Position numbers and translations under genes: made by a program | Shown here: positions 23,201 through 35,410 of the stretch, piece after piece | Position numbering within the stretch: the stretch's first letter is position 1 | Layout of the letters: each line of letters opens with the position of its first letter | The notes under the pieces: generated by a model | The model's input: the letters and a program-made list of their open reading frames with translations, nothing else | Databases searched by the model: none | What the model was told of the DNA's origin: nothing | Assembly (NCBI RefSeq): GCF_000237925.1 | Contig: NC_031500.1 | Span: 5,453,254 to 5,517,253, forward strand | DNA from: Schistosoma mansoni | Taxonomy: Eukaryota > Platyhelminthes > Trematoda > Strigeidida > Schistosomatidae | Length of the DNA: 64,000 bases | Direction of reading: 5' to 3'

Positions 23201-24680
23201 TTGAGAATTGATATTAGTTGGTGAACCATTGAAAGACAAAGATCAATGAAAAGCTATTATGATTGATTTTGGTACCTAGTGCCTTTGGCTATCAAAATGG
23301 ACATGGTTCTGTTCAGCCTGTGCATAAGCATCCATTGATTTATGTTCCCTAAGTCCAATGAGCTAATGATGTAACATAACCATTAATTAGTGTAATCCGT
23401 TATAACTGTAGTTCTAGACTTATATAAATGATATCCAATTTTTAGCGGGTTTTCGAATGGTTGTTATTTCTTAAAGAAAACTATCCTTATGTTGGACAAA
23501 TTTCAAAATGTTTTTTAACAGAAAAATTTCAAATTTACTTCATTTTTTGTAAACATTCTTAATTTCATATCAAACCTAAAAGTAGACATTTTAAAAAGAT
23601 TTTTTATCCTTCAAATAAAAATATGCTATTTATTCTGGTGCATTCATTAACTTCGTCGACTAAATTGGTCAGGATTTGTGCTACATGTACTTGATTACCC
23701 CATACTTTGATAAGTGATGTTTTTTAGTGTTAACGTAGATTAGAAAAAAGCTTGAAGGGACAGGCCAAAATGTAATATCAGTTCGTGAATTCACTAACTG
23801 TTGGCGTGAGCCATGACTACAGATGTCTACTACTTCTTTGGGGTCAAGTCAGTGATTTACTTTTCCATTCCAGTTTTTTCTCACCATATTTCCAGTGTCT
23901 AGTCTATCAAATAATCATTGTAACCACATTATTTCGATTCAGTCGATATTCACCTTGTTAACTGTATTTCGTAATACTGTCTTGGTAAAGCATTTTGAAT
24001 AAATACTCATTTGTTTTAGGCTCTAAGTTGATTATGATTGACTATTTGTTCTGACGTTACTTCATATCTATTATACTAGGTTTATTAAATCATATAAAAT
24101 AGTATGGATCATATGGCATTTCACGTTATTAACTTTATATCTTTACATATTTATAAGGATATAATCTACTCTATCTAAACAAATAATCAAGACTCTGTAT
24201 TCAATAATTCATACTCTGCTTCATAGTTTACAAAGTGGATAAATCTTAACTATATAATCACTGAAAATAAGGAGTTACTAAACATCTATTTTATAATCGA
24301 CTGGAACTTCTCATTAGTCCTCATCTATGAACTCATACATTAATGACAATATTACAGACATCCATACAACGTTGTATGCGTGATACAATAAGGCATTTTG
24401 TTAAAATCAATCCACAAATTTAATGAACTGGATATTGCTTAACAGTAAAGTCCTGGAATCTTGTCTTATTCTTATTAAGTACATGTCAGCTGAGTATAAT
24501 ACTTTGTTTCATAAATTTTCCAAAGTCAATGGCTGACAAAATACATTAACATCCTTCTAGCTAATGATTATTTGTTTGACATGTTATCCATCAATTAACA
24601 CTCAGTATGAACATGAAGTTCTAAATGCATAAACATTATTTTAAACAATTTTGTTTTATTTTATTAATTTATTAGCATAT
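20236..24680. other. Non-coding stretch, little recognised
   Basis: AT-rich. Only a reversed SINE B fragment at about 21.5 kb was recognised. No exon, RNA gene or other repeat could be supported. Confidence 0.5.
21460..21610 (+). mobile_element. SINE family B fragment, reversed relative to its neighbours
   Basis: Begins with a decayed ACTGCAATTGACTAGC (reverse-end motif CAGTTGCAGTCC) and CACAAGCATTATAAGCTGAG. It ends with GTGAAACGTGCCTCCTGGAT and ATCCACCATCCATC. This is the reverse complement of the family-B start (GATGGAT-GTGG, ATCCAGGACGCGCGTTTC). Confidence 0.55.
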
Positions 24681-24990
24681 TAATATTTGGAAGGGGTTTT
24701 TTGTGGAAATTTAGTGTTTTCATAGTTGAAAGCATGAGTCAATTGGAGCNNNNNNNNNNNNNNNNNNNNNNNNNNNNNNNNNNNNNNNNNNNNNNNNNNN
24801 NNNNNNNNNNNNNNNNNNNNNNNNNNNNNNNNNNNNNNNNNNNNNNNNNNNNNNNNNNNNNNNNNNNNNNNNNNNNNNNNNNNNNNNNNNNNNNNNNNNN
24901 NNNNNNNNNNNNNNNNNNNNNNNNNNNNNNNNNNNNNNNNNNNNNNNNNGCTCCAATTGACTCATGCTTTCAACTATGATAATAATATTT
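24681..24990. mobile_element. SINE family A fold-back composite around an assembly gap
   Basis: 24721-24749 and 24950-24978 are perfect 29-bp reverse complements (left ends GTCAATTGGAGC, right starts GCTCCAATTGAC) around 200 N. Left of the left arm is GGAAGGGGTTTTTTGTGGAA, the same leader as at 26.40 kb. TAATATTT occurs at 24681-24688 and 24983-24990 and may be a target-site duplication. Confidence 0.7.
24750..24949. other. Assembly gap, 200 N, between inverted arms
   Basis: Exactly 200 N, bordered immediately on both sides by 29-bp perfect inverted repeats of SINE family A. Confidence 0.99.
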
Positions 24991-25191
24991 ATCTTCCATA
25001 ATAATATATAACTCAAGGAAAAAGTTTAACAATTCAAATCTGTGTTTTTTGTGATAATATTCTGGATAAATTAAATTATAATATACTTAGTATTCTAAAC
25101 TGTTTATAATGATAGTAGTCATTATTTGAATTTTAATATTTAAACAAAAGTTATCATAAATTATGTAAAGAATCATAATAATACTGTAATA

Positions 25192-25440
25192 ATAAGCAAA
25201 AATGGATAGTGGCTAGCAGTGGAATCCAGGACGCGCGTTTCATCCTATTTGGGACTCGTCAGCTGGATGTACCTGCATCTCAGTGTTGATGTTCACTCTG
25301 GGACTCGAACCAAGTACCTTTCGCTTCAAACGCCATCACGTTATCCACTCAGCTACTGAGTCCTGATAGCCACTTGCTGACCAGTTGCAGTCCTAAGCAT
25401 CAATGGTAAGATTCAAACAAACAATACTAAGTGAATTGAA
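25192..25440 (-). mobile_element. SINE family B, best-preserved copy
   Basis: Runs from AAGCAAAAATGGATAGTGGC through AATCCAGGACGCGCGTTTCA, GGGACTCGTCAGCTGGATGT and CATCTCAGTGTTGATGTTCA to GACTCGAACCAAGTACC. It then has CGCCATCACGTTATCCACTC and AGCTACTGAGTCC. On the minus strand this last part reads TAGCTGAGTGGATAACG (A box), then GGTTCGAGTCC (B box), the internal pol III promoter of a tRNA-derived SINE. The far end is GACCAGTTGCAGTCCTAAGC. Confidence 0.85.
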
Positions 25441-26390
25441 TACTGTGTTAGTTACTATGAAGTGTGAGTATATAAAAGATTGTTGAGTTTATATATGGTA
25501 GAAAAAAATACATAATTATTTATGCTATTCATTTCCTGATTGAGATGTTCGACATGTATCATACTGTGAAGTATTAGAGTAAATAGTAAATTTTCTTTTC
25601 CACATTTATGTGTTTCGGCTATATCAGATAATATTATTTTTTATTCAGATCAAAAATAGTATTTAATAATTGTCAAGATAATTCATCTTTCATGACATAA
25701 AACTACCTTGATTATCATAAGACCAATATATTATAGTTTTCAGCCATATGGTAGAGTGAAGGTACGTTGTAGAAGAATATTCTGAAATCAGGACAAGACA
25801 GGTGCTAAATTACTCTTAGTTTTTCAAATATCTCTACATGATATTCGTGCTGGAAAAATACATTTAAAATCCATCAAATAATAATAATTTAATAAGGCAA
25901 ATGAAAGAAAGCTAATGGTTTATATGACAATGTGGTTTGTTTAACCTAAAAGTCAGATTATCTGACTTTAATAAACATCATACATGCATCTAATAGTTAT
26001 ACGTCTTATTGATTATACAAATCAAAAATCTTACATTGTTAACGTTTTATGATATTTATTTCTATTTAGACTTAAACAATCTTATTTTTGGGTTAACTTC
26101 AATAACGAAAATTGAATGATGTAACGACTGTAGATATTTTACAGGTTAAATTTGCCATAGTGATTTGCACTGTGTCACTTGTTTATTTAAAATGTGTGGT
26201 ATCATAGTATCAATTAAATGTTCGTCATAAAGAACTTAAAATGGTATATACATACTTTTAAAATCAACACTAAACAACAGTCTCCCTAACAAATCACAAG
26301 TATATCTTTTCGGTATTTTTATTCGAATTTATATCATTGTTAAAGTTTCTTTTCTAATCATTGTTTTTACCAGTAAATAGTTGAATTGAC

Positions 26391-26626
26391 TAATCACTAA
26401 TGTCAGAAGGGGTTTTTGTGGATATTATAGTAATTTTAATAGTTGAGATCATGAGTCAATTGGAGTTAAATGGCCGGTCCTGGGTTCGAATCCCGCCAGG
26501 CTGGATCGTGGATGCGTACTGCTAAAGAGTCCCACAATATGACGAAACGGCCGTCCAGTGCTACCAGGTTTTCCTTGGTGGTCTAGCTTCAATTGACTCA
26601 TGATCTCAACTATTGTAATCACTAAT
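26391..26626 (+). mobile_element. SINE family A composite with inverted arms and 11-bp target-site duplication
   Basis: The element at 26402-26615 is flanked by TAATCACTAAT (26391-26401 and 26616-26626). The left part (GAAGGGGTTTTTGTGG and following) is an inverted copy of the SINE 3' end. The arm 26438-26465 pairs with 26587-26614 at 27 of 28 bases. Between the arms lie the B box (GGTTCGAATCCC), GATCGTGGATGCGTACTGCT, GAAACGGCCGTCCAGTGC and GGTGGTCTAGC. The A box is missing because the left arm replaces the 5' part. Confidence 0.85.
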
Positions 26627-27105
26627 AGTTGAAAACAATATAACTTATTAATGAATTCCATTAAGTTCCTTTTGTTGTCATGTTTTGAAAACATGTCTTA
26701 TAAACAAATGTAAACGCACACTTTGAAAATAATTCTCCTGTTTTTCTCAAAAATCTAATTTCAAGCTTTCATTTCGTTTTTTCTTTCATCAAAGATTTGA
26801 CAATTATCTCTTTTTTTTAAATTATATAACTGATATATTTCATTTACACATATGAGTTATTGTTTTTGTATTGTCAATATTATCATAGATATTTCACAAC
26901 CACAAATTCTTTCAACCTGTTTGTTTTTATTAAAGAATATTAAATTTTTAGCAAAACTATATTCACATTTGCCGCTTCTTTAATTCATATATACATATAT
27001 ATGAAATGTAGATTCTGTTGTTGACTATGAAGAAAACAATGGTATGTGTTTTTGTCACTAATCTCACTCCATACAAACTTAAAGAAATTTCAAATCCCTT
27101 TTAAT

Positions 27106-27126
27106 TGTTGCTGTTGTTGTTGTTGC
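27106..27126. repeat. (TTG)n microsatellite
   Basis: Seven TTG-like units with one CTG interruption. Confidence 0.85.
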
Positions 27127-27799
27127 TATACTCAATATAGAAAAATATTGTAAAATATGAAATAAGTAGATAATTACATCAATATTAACTAGTATAATAA
27201 TAGAATTAAAAAATAATATTTATAATTATCCAACACTTTTTTAAATAAGCTAAATTAATTCAATAAAATGTTCTGGTTAATTGACAAATATAATTTTTGT
27301 TTCATTTTTCTTCTATGATCATCTGATGAATGCAAAATATAAGTTAGAAAGTGCATTCATCACAAATAATCAAAAAATTGCATTAAAAGAAATACATTCT
27401 CAACTGAAAGTTTTCTGAGAAACAGTTGAAATCTTGAAATGTTTTACACGTTATTACACAAATCGTTTTGTTGAGCAACTGTAAACAATTTACCTATAAG
27501 TGATATTGGTGATCATAGAATAACCATAGATAATACATTTTAATTGTTTTCTTTACAATGTACATTTTAAAATGCTTTCATCTTTTATTGTTGGAGGAAT
27601 TTGATAGAATTTTAACTATGGTACACGTGATATGATGAAGTATGATATACAAAATTGCCATATATATTAGATACGCTTTCTGAATTTGGTTAAAAAAAAG
27701 CATTCAAACTACAATATAGGATCACACAGTCATTAGGGGAAAGTTTAAATAATAACCCCTTTGTTGATATTAAGTACAGAATTTGGATTCATTTTTATT

Positions 27800-27950
27800 A
27801 GAATATAGGCATCCTGTGCTGATTACATTGATACAACTTATTGAAAGTAGATGGTCTATGGTTAGAAGTGTAATTCAATGTGCATGCTTCATTCAGTGAG
27901 GACATCAATACCGAGATGTAGATATATTCATCTGACGAGTTGTGGTCAAG
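27800..27950 (+). mobile_element. SINE family B fragment, reversed
   Basis: On the minus strand it reads CAACTCGTCAGATGAATATA, CATCTCGGTATTGATGTCC, matching the family-B core GACTCGTCAGCTGGATGT, CATCTCAGTGTTGATGTTC. Strongly decayed. Confidence 0.5.
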
Positions 27951-28639
27951 TAAAAACTAGTGTCGTGAATTTCGTTGCAAGCCATGATCCTTCGATCCCA
28001 GTACAAAGAGGTTTTGCTAAAGTTTATAAGTAGAACAAAATATTATTTACACTGTCAAACACAATGACTATAAATTTAAGAAACTGATATAAAGAAAAAT
28101 ATTTTAGACTAAAACGATTGCTTATATTATATCTTTGTTCGGCAAAGCAGTCATTCTTATCATCTATATTAACTGATTAAGTTTATGGATGCTGTTTGTT
28201 TTATGCTTCACGCGTTAAGTATACCGTTAGAAATGAACTTATGTTGTTAATATAACTGAGACTAATAATGTGTTTTTAATAAACAGCCATACTGGTGTGT
28301 TCATGAAGAAAATGTATATGAATAACCCTGAGGCTTTTAAAAAACTACAAATTAACTAACTAGAAAGCAAGGTTGTGAATGTTTACTAATAATATGATCA
28401 TTCGTTTCTAATGCAAACCAAATGTATGTTTGTACATCCACTAGTTGAATTTAGAGATGATTTTATGATATTGAAATATTAAGATAAAAAGCACAACTTA
28501 TGAATCAATCGCTAATTATATAATCCGACTAAATTGTTAAATATATCAAATGTTTCTAGATTGTATTCGTCACAAATTAATTTCAACCGGCATGACATTG
28601 AAAACCAAAAAGCATTGAACAGCTGTTTTGTTTTAATGT

Positions 28640-28900
28640 AGGACTCCTTATCAGTAAGCACTCACGACTCTATCAACAATCGAATTCTGGACCGTCGTGT
28701 CTTTCGTCGGACGTTTGACTATTATAACCACTGTGTAGTGAAATTGCCAGTTCAGGTAATTTTCACTATAACTCAATAGTCATCTAATGCCATTGGTTGT
28801 ATCTGATCTACTCCCTATATATCTGAACACCAACTGCCACTATGTCTCACTGAATTAAGTTTAGTGTAAGTAGCTAATCACCAGTACTGTAAAGATTTCC
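28640..28900 (-). mobile_element. SINE family A, reversed and decayed
   Basis: AGGACTCCTTATCAGTAAGC, then CTCACGACTC, AATCGAATTCTGGACC (anti-B box) and TATAACCACTGTG (anti-A box). The reverse complement follows the order A box, B box, GAGTCCT of family A. Sequence to about 28900 may be the variable 5' extension. Confidence 0.6.
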
Positions 28901-30419
28901 TTCTTCATGTCTTTTAGCTGAGTTCGAAACTAAAGTATTTCCTAACAGTACTTTATCACGAATATATTTTGTATTTTAAACTGAAAACATTAATACATGC
29001 ATATGGTCAAACATACTCCAGTTCTATCTATATTAGACCGAACAACTGTAATTATCTTTTTTTGCTTACTTATTTATTTAATCTCATTCTATGCACGTTT
29101 TGAGAAGTTTGATTTGTGACTATCAATTGCTTTGACAAGTTTTACACCCAGTCATATCCTAGGGATATATATGGTCAACGTTTTTTCACTCTAGATTTTT
29201 ATATACATACATACATATATACATTTATTCACTACAACGTAAAAGTATATGACATATGAAAAAGTACTTATTCAAACTTTATATTCAATATCTTATCATG
29301 ATTGAACAATTATTTAATACAGTTGTTTTGTGAACTCTATTTTGATTTTTTCTTATTTCCTTAAAGAAGCTCCAACCAGAATGTCAACTGGAAGGTTTAA
29401 GTTATTTTTAATTACTGTTATTGAGACTTTTACGAACATATTTGCCCTTGTAATAAATTTTACACTCTCGGTTTCCAAATACTGTGAAATTATTCACTGA
29501 AATGCTAATGAAACTCATTATAAATTTCTTAGTATTTATAACCGTTTAAATCGAACACAAACCATTGATCACTTGTACTTGAAACTATAATAACTGATAA
29601 GGATTTGCTAGAAATATTAGTCTACATTCACGCATTTCCACTGCCTACAATTTTTAGTCTTACTTAGCTTTTCAAGTTTACTTATAACACCGTTTAGTCG
29701 TGTATTCAACATTCTTGACATTCATTTAATTTTTAATAATATCAAATGTAAATATTAATGACAATAATAACAACAACAACGCATAGTACTTCTTGTTTTT
29801 ATAATCAATAATTGTGCTACATATTTCCATTTGTCAAATCATTTTATGCAAAAAGGTAAAGGAATCACTATGAGTGAGGTGAAAGTTGAATGATATCATA
29901 AGTGTACAGAATGAGTTTACGAATAGACGTAAATCAGAATAACCATCTTACTAGAAATATGGTTTATGTATCTGAATGGACCAGTTTTACCTATATTAGT
30001 GTTATGATTGATAATATTATCAATGATATATCATGAATGGCTTGTTTAATACTCTGAATAATTGTAAAAATAAAGGAATGATGGTATTATTAAAATTAAC
30101 CAATATACACATCAATATCTGACAAGCTTATTATGTTATAACTGGGTATCAGTAGCTCTCAGTTGTCTGTACAAGTCCATTTAATATTTGTAGTGAATTA
30201 TTTAGTTGTCATTAATTTAAGTGATTGTGTTAAGATTTTGTAGAACTTTGTGGAAAATTTCGTTATCATAAATTGACATCTCTTGGAGAATCCTTATATT
30301 GTTCTAATTCATGATGTTTAAGAATTTACACGTAATGTTTCATGTCAAACATGACACATTCACACGACGAAGTAAGAATTTAGAGTTTCACACGTTCAAC
30401 TAAAGATATATTTTTTTAT

Positions 30420-30740
30420 GACTGGACACTCAGTCAACATAAACTACCGTAACATTCATAAAAACGGCTATTTTTACAGGTCACTACTGATATAGCTAAC
30501 CAATCAGAAGTAGCCAATTTTAAAGGTCACTTTAGGACAGCCAAGAATGGCTTGAAGGACAAGCTAAGATCTGGGTTCATTTTCTAAGGGGTAGAAGTGG
30601 ATATATTTGAGTATGTAGTCCAACAGACTTCCTCTTCTACTCTTGTTTTCTCGCTGTATTCATTTTGGGGGTTGGAGCGTAGCAGATTGTGTATCAGTAT
30701 CAGACCTCAGAAACGGTTCATCATAACAACGACATTACTA
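30420..30740. repeat. Unclassified GC-richer island, probable repeat remnant
   Basis: Base composition and texture differ from the flanks (for example GACAGCCAAGAATGGCTTGA, CTTCCTCTTCTACTCTTG, GGGGGTTGGAGCGTAGCAG). It has no open frame and no second copy in the window. It may be an old repeat such as a solo LTR, but no termini or duplication were seen, so the class is not assigned. Confidence 0.3.
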
Positions 30741-31939
30741 TAAGTAATGTCTATGCTTCCTTGATTCAATGATGATTATTTCAACGACGTTTTTAAGCAG
30801 GTACATTTGTCACGATAGAAAACTACAATGGTTCATTGTTCTATCACAGTAAATTTGTTAATCAATAATATTAAAACTATTAAAGTTTAAAAGTATGTTA
30901 CCACTTCAAGTTACTGTATTAAATCAATAGATTGTTAATAATAAGAGTATAACGTGTAGTTCGTCAATCCTGATCATCGTAGATACCAGGATAGATGGAC
31001 ATCGACTCAAGTTTCAATATTGTATTATCACGACTAGGTGAAAATGGCAAGAAAAATTTGAAAGAGACCGAAATAGTATAGTGGCAAGAACAGAGAGAAT
31101 GAATATACATTGAGAAGATCGTATGTATGATGGAGTGTCAAAATTTAGGAGTGGAAGTAAAATAAAGAGTGAACTCATCTAAGCCACTGTAATTGGTTCA
31201 TATTCGTGTCGTCAAATGTTTTCAAATTCTGATTACAATTATTCTACTAACCCTAATCAGGCACTCTGCATTTAAAAACAAGGCTCAGAACAAAAATAAG
31301 GGTTTCATCAATTAATTCCACGTTCTGGTTTGGCTCCACTCTCTAAATCTTGCAACTAACTACCACAATAGCAAACATTCGTCCTTGAATTAATAGAATA
31401 TATAGATAGACGGACATTACAACAATTATGACTATAAACATCGCCAAAAGTTTACTTTTTTCGAAATGAACTTGTTAAGTGTTTTTAGATTATTAGGCGA
31501 ATATAATTCAAATGAATTAAGAAACCCATTCCATCACTCATAAGAAAAAAATACTACTTAACGAAATGGATTTTCATTTTTACAAGATTATTTACCGAAG
31601 TTATAAAGTCATGTTTACAGTTATTTAGCATATCTATGTGTTTACCTTTCAGTAGATCACTATATTTGCTAATCGATTATAAATAAAATTGTTCAGTTTA
31701 AGTAAATAAGATCAAAGAAAAAAAAGAGATTTCTTATTTTCTACATTTGTATTGTGAACAATTATAAGCAGTCATTGTCCACAATAGTTTTAGATTAATA
31801 ATCAATAGTTTCTGTGAGTTAGACATCAACGTTAGAATCGATAGTGATGATGCATTTGTAAATATAATTATGTACACGCACATTATTTTAGTTCTCATTT
31901 CAAATTATACACAGCACTAGATGTTTTCAGCAAATATTT

Positions 31940-32515
31940 GGTAGATAATGATATCAGTATGATTGATGAGGTAGTGAAACTTCATCAGTTGAGATGGCTG
32001 AGACACGTGTTACGTATGCCAACCACCGACTGCCCCAACGTGCAATGTTTTATGGCGTAGGCGTAGGTTGGAAGAAAGATAGGGGCGGCCAGACCAAAAC
32101 GTGGCACAAATCCATGAAGTCACTGACAAGTGGAATGAGCCATGTTGGTAGGTATAGACTACCTGGTTGGGATTCGCGAGATGATAGCGATCGATGGCTA
32201 GAGACCTTGAGTGATATGACTCAAAATCGTTTGCAATGGCGAAGGTGTATCCACTCTTTGTGTTCTTCCAAATTCTAATCTTCAAAATTTTCATGTCCCT
32301 ATCTTTTTTCTCTTTTCAAATTTATTTCACTGGATTATACTCCTTGAATAACATCTTCAAACCCTAATCTTTCGTATTACCGCTTATACTCTTTCTACTT
32401 CTACCACTGTGGGATTTGAATCGATAACTGGCTCTCTGTGTTGATGTGGTATGGCAACTCAAACTGATGTACGTACGTACGAAGTTCTACGTTGTGACCG
32501 ACTGATTGACTGTAT
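31940..32515 (+). mobile_element. LINE 3' end with readable C-terminal peptide
   Basis: VVKLHQLRWLRHVLRMP is in the frame from about 31966. After a +1 or -1 shift near 32015 it continues as NHRLPQRAMFYGVGVGWKKD, RGGQTKTWHKSMKSLTSG, MSHVGRYRLPGW and QNRLQWRRCIHSL, ending TAA at 32276-32278. This R-W-GHV-RMP C-terminus belongs to LINE ORF2 proteins. The 3' region ends with TGTGGTATGGCAACTCAAAC, CTACGTTGTGACCGACTGA. It is 5'-truncated and otherwise young-looking. Confidence 0.85.
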
Positions 32516-33589
32516 TGTCTTACTGAACCATACATGCTTTACCAACACTTCTTCTACATTATACTTTATTTTTTTGAATTAACTTTTAATTGTCATGTCA
32601 AAACTAGAGCTGATGGACAGGTTCATAAGAAAGATTATCCTTTTTTATTTATTTCATTGATATAAAAAGGAATACATGTTTTATTTTCAAAACTTGATCT
32701 TTATTACAAACGGTTGTAGAAAATTAATAACAAGTATCCTAGATACTGAAATTTCGGTTATTTATTTATCAAAATAAATTTTCCCAGTATTGAAAAATGC
32801 AAAATTTATTTTTTTTAAAATGGAGAATACTACATATGAACCATTGTTACAAGCAAAAATAAATCAAAGTGATGTGAAAATGTTTAATTCAAATGAAACT
32901 TAACTACACGGCTCATTTCAATATTATCATGACATTCAAAATTGTTTTGTTGTTCTCGACATTGAATTAAAAGTGGTTATTATGAACAACCTTTTGAACA
33001 AATCATTGGCTATTAAGTAGAACCTTTGAATGTTTATTTTAAACAAAGCTGATCGGAGATAATATATATTTATTTACCCAACCCATACACATTTCGAACT
33101 AATTTAAATATCATATTATTCAGTGTAAGATAATCTTTTCTTTATTCATCAACGTAGATTTAATTAAAAGAAAAATATCTCGGTACAAAGTATGCACGGT
33201 TGCTGAACTTATTCGCTTTGTATTCATTTTACATGTGAATATGCAGAAATATTTTGCTAAAAAAGAGACAATATTAGCAGTATATATATGCATGGAATCA
33301 TGCCTTTATACAAAAAAATGTGTACGACAGAGGATCTGTAGCAATTTCAGTAAAAAGAAGTTTCCAAATTTAATTAGAAAAAGTACTTATCATACCATTT
33401 TATTTGTATACTTAATTTATGTTTGCTGAATATTAATTCAACCTTTTTATTTAACAGGTAATCTGTCTTTTTTTAAATTAAAGAGTTAGTTATTTACTTG
33501 TTGATAGTTTATAAGTGTATATGTGTATGGGTAAGGAAGAAGCGATGATTGGATCTATGAGAAAATAAGGGAGAATTACATAGATAATA

Positions 33590-33670
33590 AAATGGATGGG
33601 TAGCGTATTTTATGGGGCACATTCCGTTCTGTTTAAGACTTGTCAGTAGAATGTATCAGGATCACAGTGT
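33590..33670 (-). mobile_element. SINE family B fragment
   Basis: AATGGATGGGTAGCG, then CATTCCGTTCTGTTTAAGAC, TTGTCAGTAGAATGTATC and CACAGTGTTGTTATTCACT. This follows the family-B order GGATAGTGG, CGTCCTATTTGGGAC, TCGTCAGCTGGATGTA, CAGTGTTGATGTTCACT. Confidence 0.55.
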
Positions 33671-34879
33671 TGTTATTCACTGAATAAATCAATTTTGATA
33701 ACTTTGGAACGGTTTCATAAAAGAAACCTTGTTTTGACGAAAAGATAGAATACAGAGTATGTTTTTTAGGTTGATTTTTTAACATGTTTTCCTAATATCA
33801 TTTGTTTGTCTTTATGCATTAGGTTCAAATTTGTTTCAAATAACATAATTATAACAGGGAAACTTTGTTTTTCATCAAAATTAAGAATTTATATTGATCG
33901 ATTGATTGAATTAATTTTGAAGTGTGATGAATACCCATATAAAATTTTAAAGCGTTTTTGGAAATGGATATACCAGAAAATGAAACATCTGTCCTTACCG
34001 AAATAATACACAAACGTTTTGGCATAAAAGTATGTCTGACTTGAAGTTAATGTAAATAAATTAGGTATCACAAATATCGGTGCATGTTAGTTATTACATA
34101 TAATAAAATAATTTCATTTAAGGATTCTAATCATTGTATACCGACTCAGTTTAAAAGTAAGTCTAATATGAAACGATCTAGTCACTATTTGAGTATAGAA
34201 CAATTTATATTTTTCAAGTTTATTCATTAGATAATTAGGTATCATTCACAGCCAATATATCATCCATAAGTTTCACTAGTGTCTCAATCAATTCTGTAGG
34301 TCACACTGTGTCTTCAGAGCCTCATAGTTAATCACCCGTATTCTACACAGATATTATTTAATAAAACTGAAAAGTTAATTAAGCTTCTTTCGAAACCATT
34401 CAGCAGTGCAACCTTTTACTGCTTATAAATTATTGAGCTTAAGAATTATCAGATATTTAGAGGATGACTAATGATTTGAAACTAAGGTAACAAAACGTAT
34501 TATCGAGATTTTAGTGTTTTAGACCATGGCAACATACGTAAGGATAGAATTATATATGCATACATATGTGTAAATATACATGTACTTTTTATTGATATGC
34601 CATAATAAATGTCATGAAACCATCATTTTTCATTGTTTTATTCATATTATAAGCTACATTCATGTTACCATAATCATCAGTTTATTTTCTGTTCATTTTT
34701 GTATTTAATTTTTATTACAAACGAAATAATCACATTTTAAAATACTTTACCTTTAAGTAATAAACTATGTAAATGATAATCAAAAGAAAAATAAACTAGA
34801 AAAAAACCGAATAATGGACAGTTTAATGTTTTACTCAAGGTTGATCATGAATTATTCCATGATAGACTTATTATTACGT

Positions 34880-34995
34880 TCCAGATATGAGCCTTGGTAA
34901 CGGGTTCATGGATGCACCCTGCTTAGGATCCTCGTACTAGGACGAAGCAGATGTCGACTGCCTTATTGTTTTCAGTGGTTGTTAAATTAAGATCA
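34880..34995 (+). mobile_element. SINE family A fragment
   Basis: Begins in the B-box zone (GAGCCTTGGTAACGGGTTC), then ATGGATGCACCCTGCTTAGG, ATCCTCGTACTAGGACGAAG and TTTTCAGTGGTTGT. Head and end are missing. Confidence 0.6.
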
Positions 34996-35289
34996 TTCCG
35001 TGATCTTATCTGTGATATGATGTACTTGTTGGATTTATTAACTGTATAATTCTACTACCTAGCGAAATCAAGATATTTGTGTATAAACTCACTGGATTTG
35101 ATGATTAGACTGATTATCCATAAGCGCCTACTACACCACGCGGTTTTTAACTTTTTGAACATGTATAATGTTTGTGAATCATAAGAGCTTGCTCAAGATG
35201 CACATATGTCAACCAAAACTGATCATAACTCAATCTTGATTCCAAATAATGATAAAACCCAATTGTCTCCCAGCATAATGTGATGTATG

Positions 35290-35410
35290 TTGGTTGGCTA
35301 TTTACCACAGAGGAAAACCAGGGATTACTGGACTACTATTTTGTCCTAGTGTGCGACTTCTCAGTAATAGGCCCTAATGATCTAGCTAAAGATTTTAGCT
35401 AGAAGTGCAT
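35290..35410 (-). mobile_element. SINE family A fragment
   Basis: The reverse complement shows the family-A body. On the plus strand it reads CACAGAGGAAAACCAGGGAT, TACTATTTTGTCCTAGTGTG and CGACTTCTCAGTAATAGG. Confidence 0.55.

Larger units (their letters stand above)
26627..31939. other. Non-coding stretch with SINE remnants
   Basis: AT-rich DNA. Recognised pieces are a (TTG)n tract, one SINE B, one SINE A and an unclassified GC-richer island at 30.4 kb. Nothing else could be supported. Confidence 0.5.

Noticed and set aside
25192-25440. A real tRNA gene on the minus strand (A and B boxes present)
   Set aside because: The boxes belong to the SINE B head. The sequence continues into the SINE body, lacks a clean cloverleaf acceptor stem, and recurs in several copies.
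30420-30740. Possible host promoter or solo LTR in a GC-richer island
   Set aside because: No terminal dinucleotides, duplication, second copy or downstream gene start could be identified, so it is listed only as unclassified.
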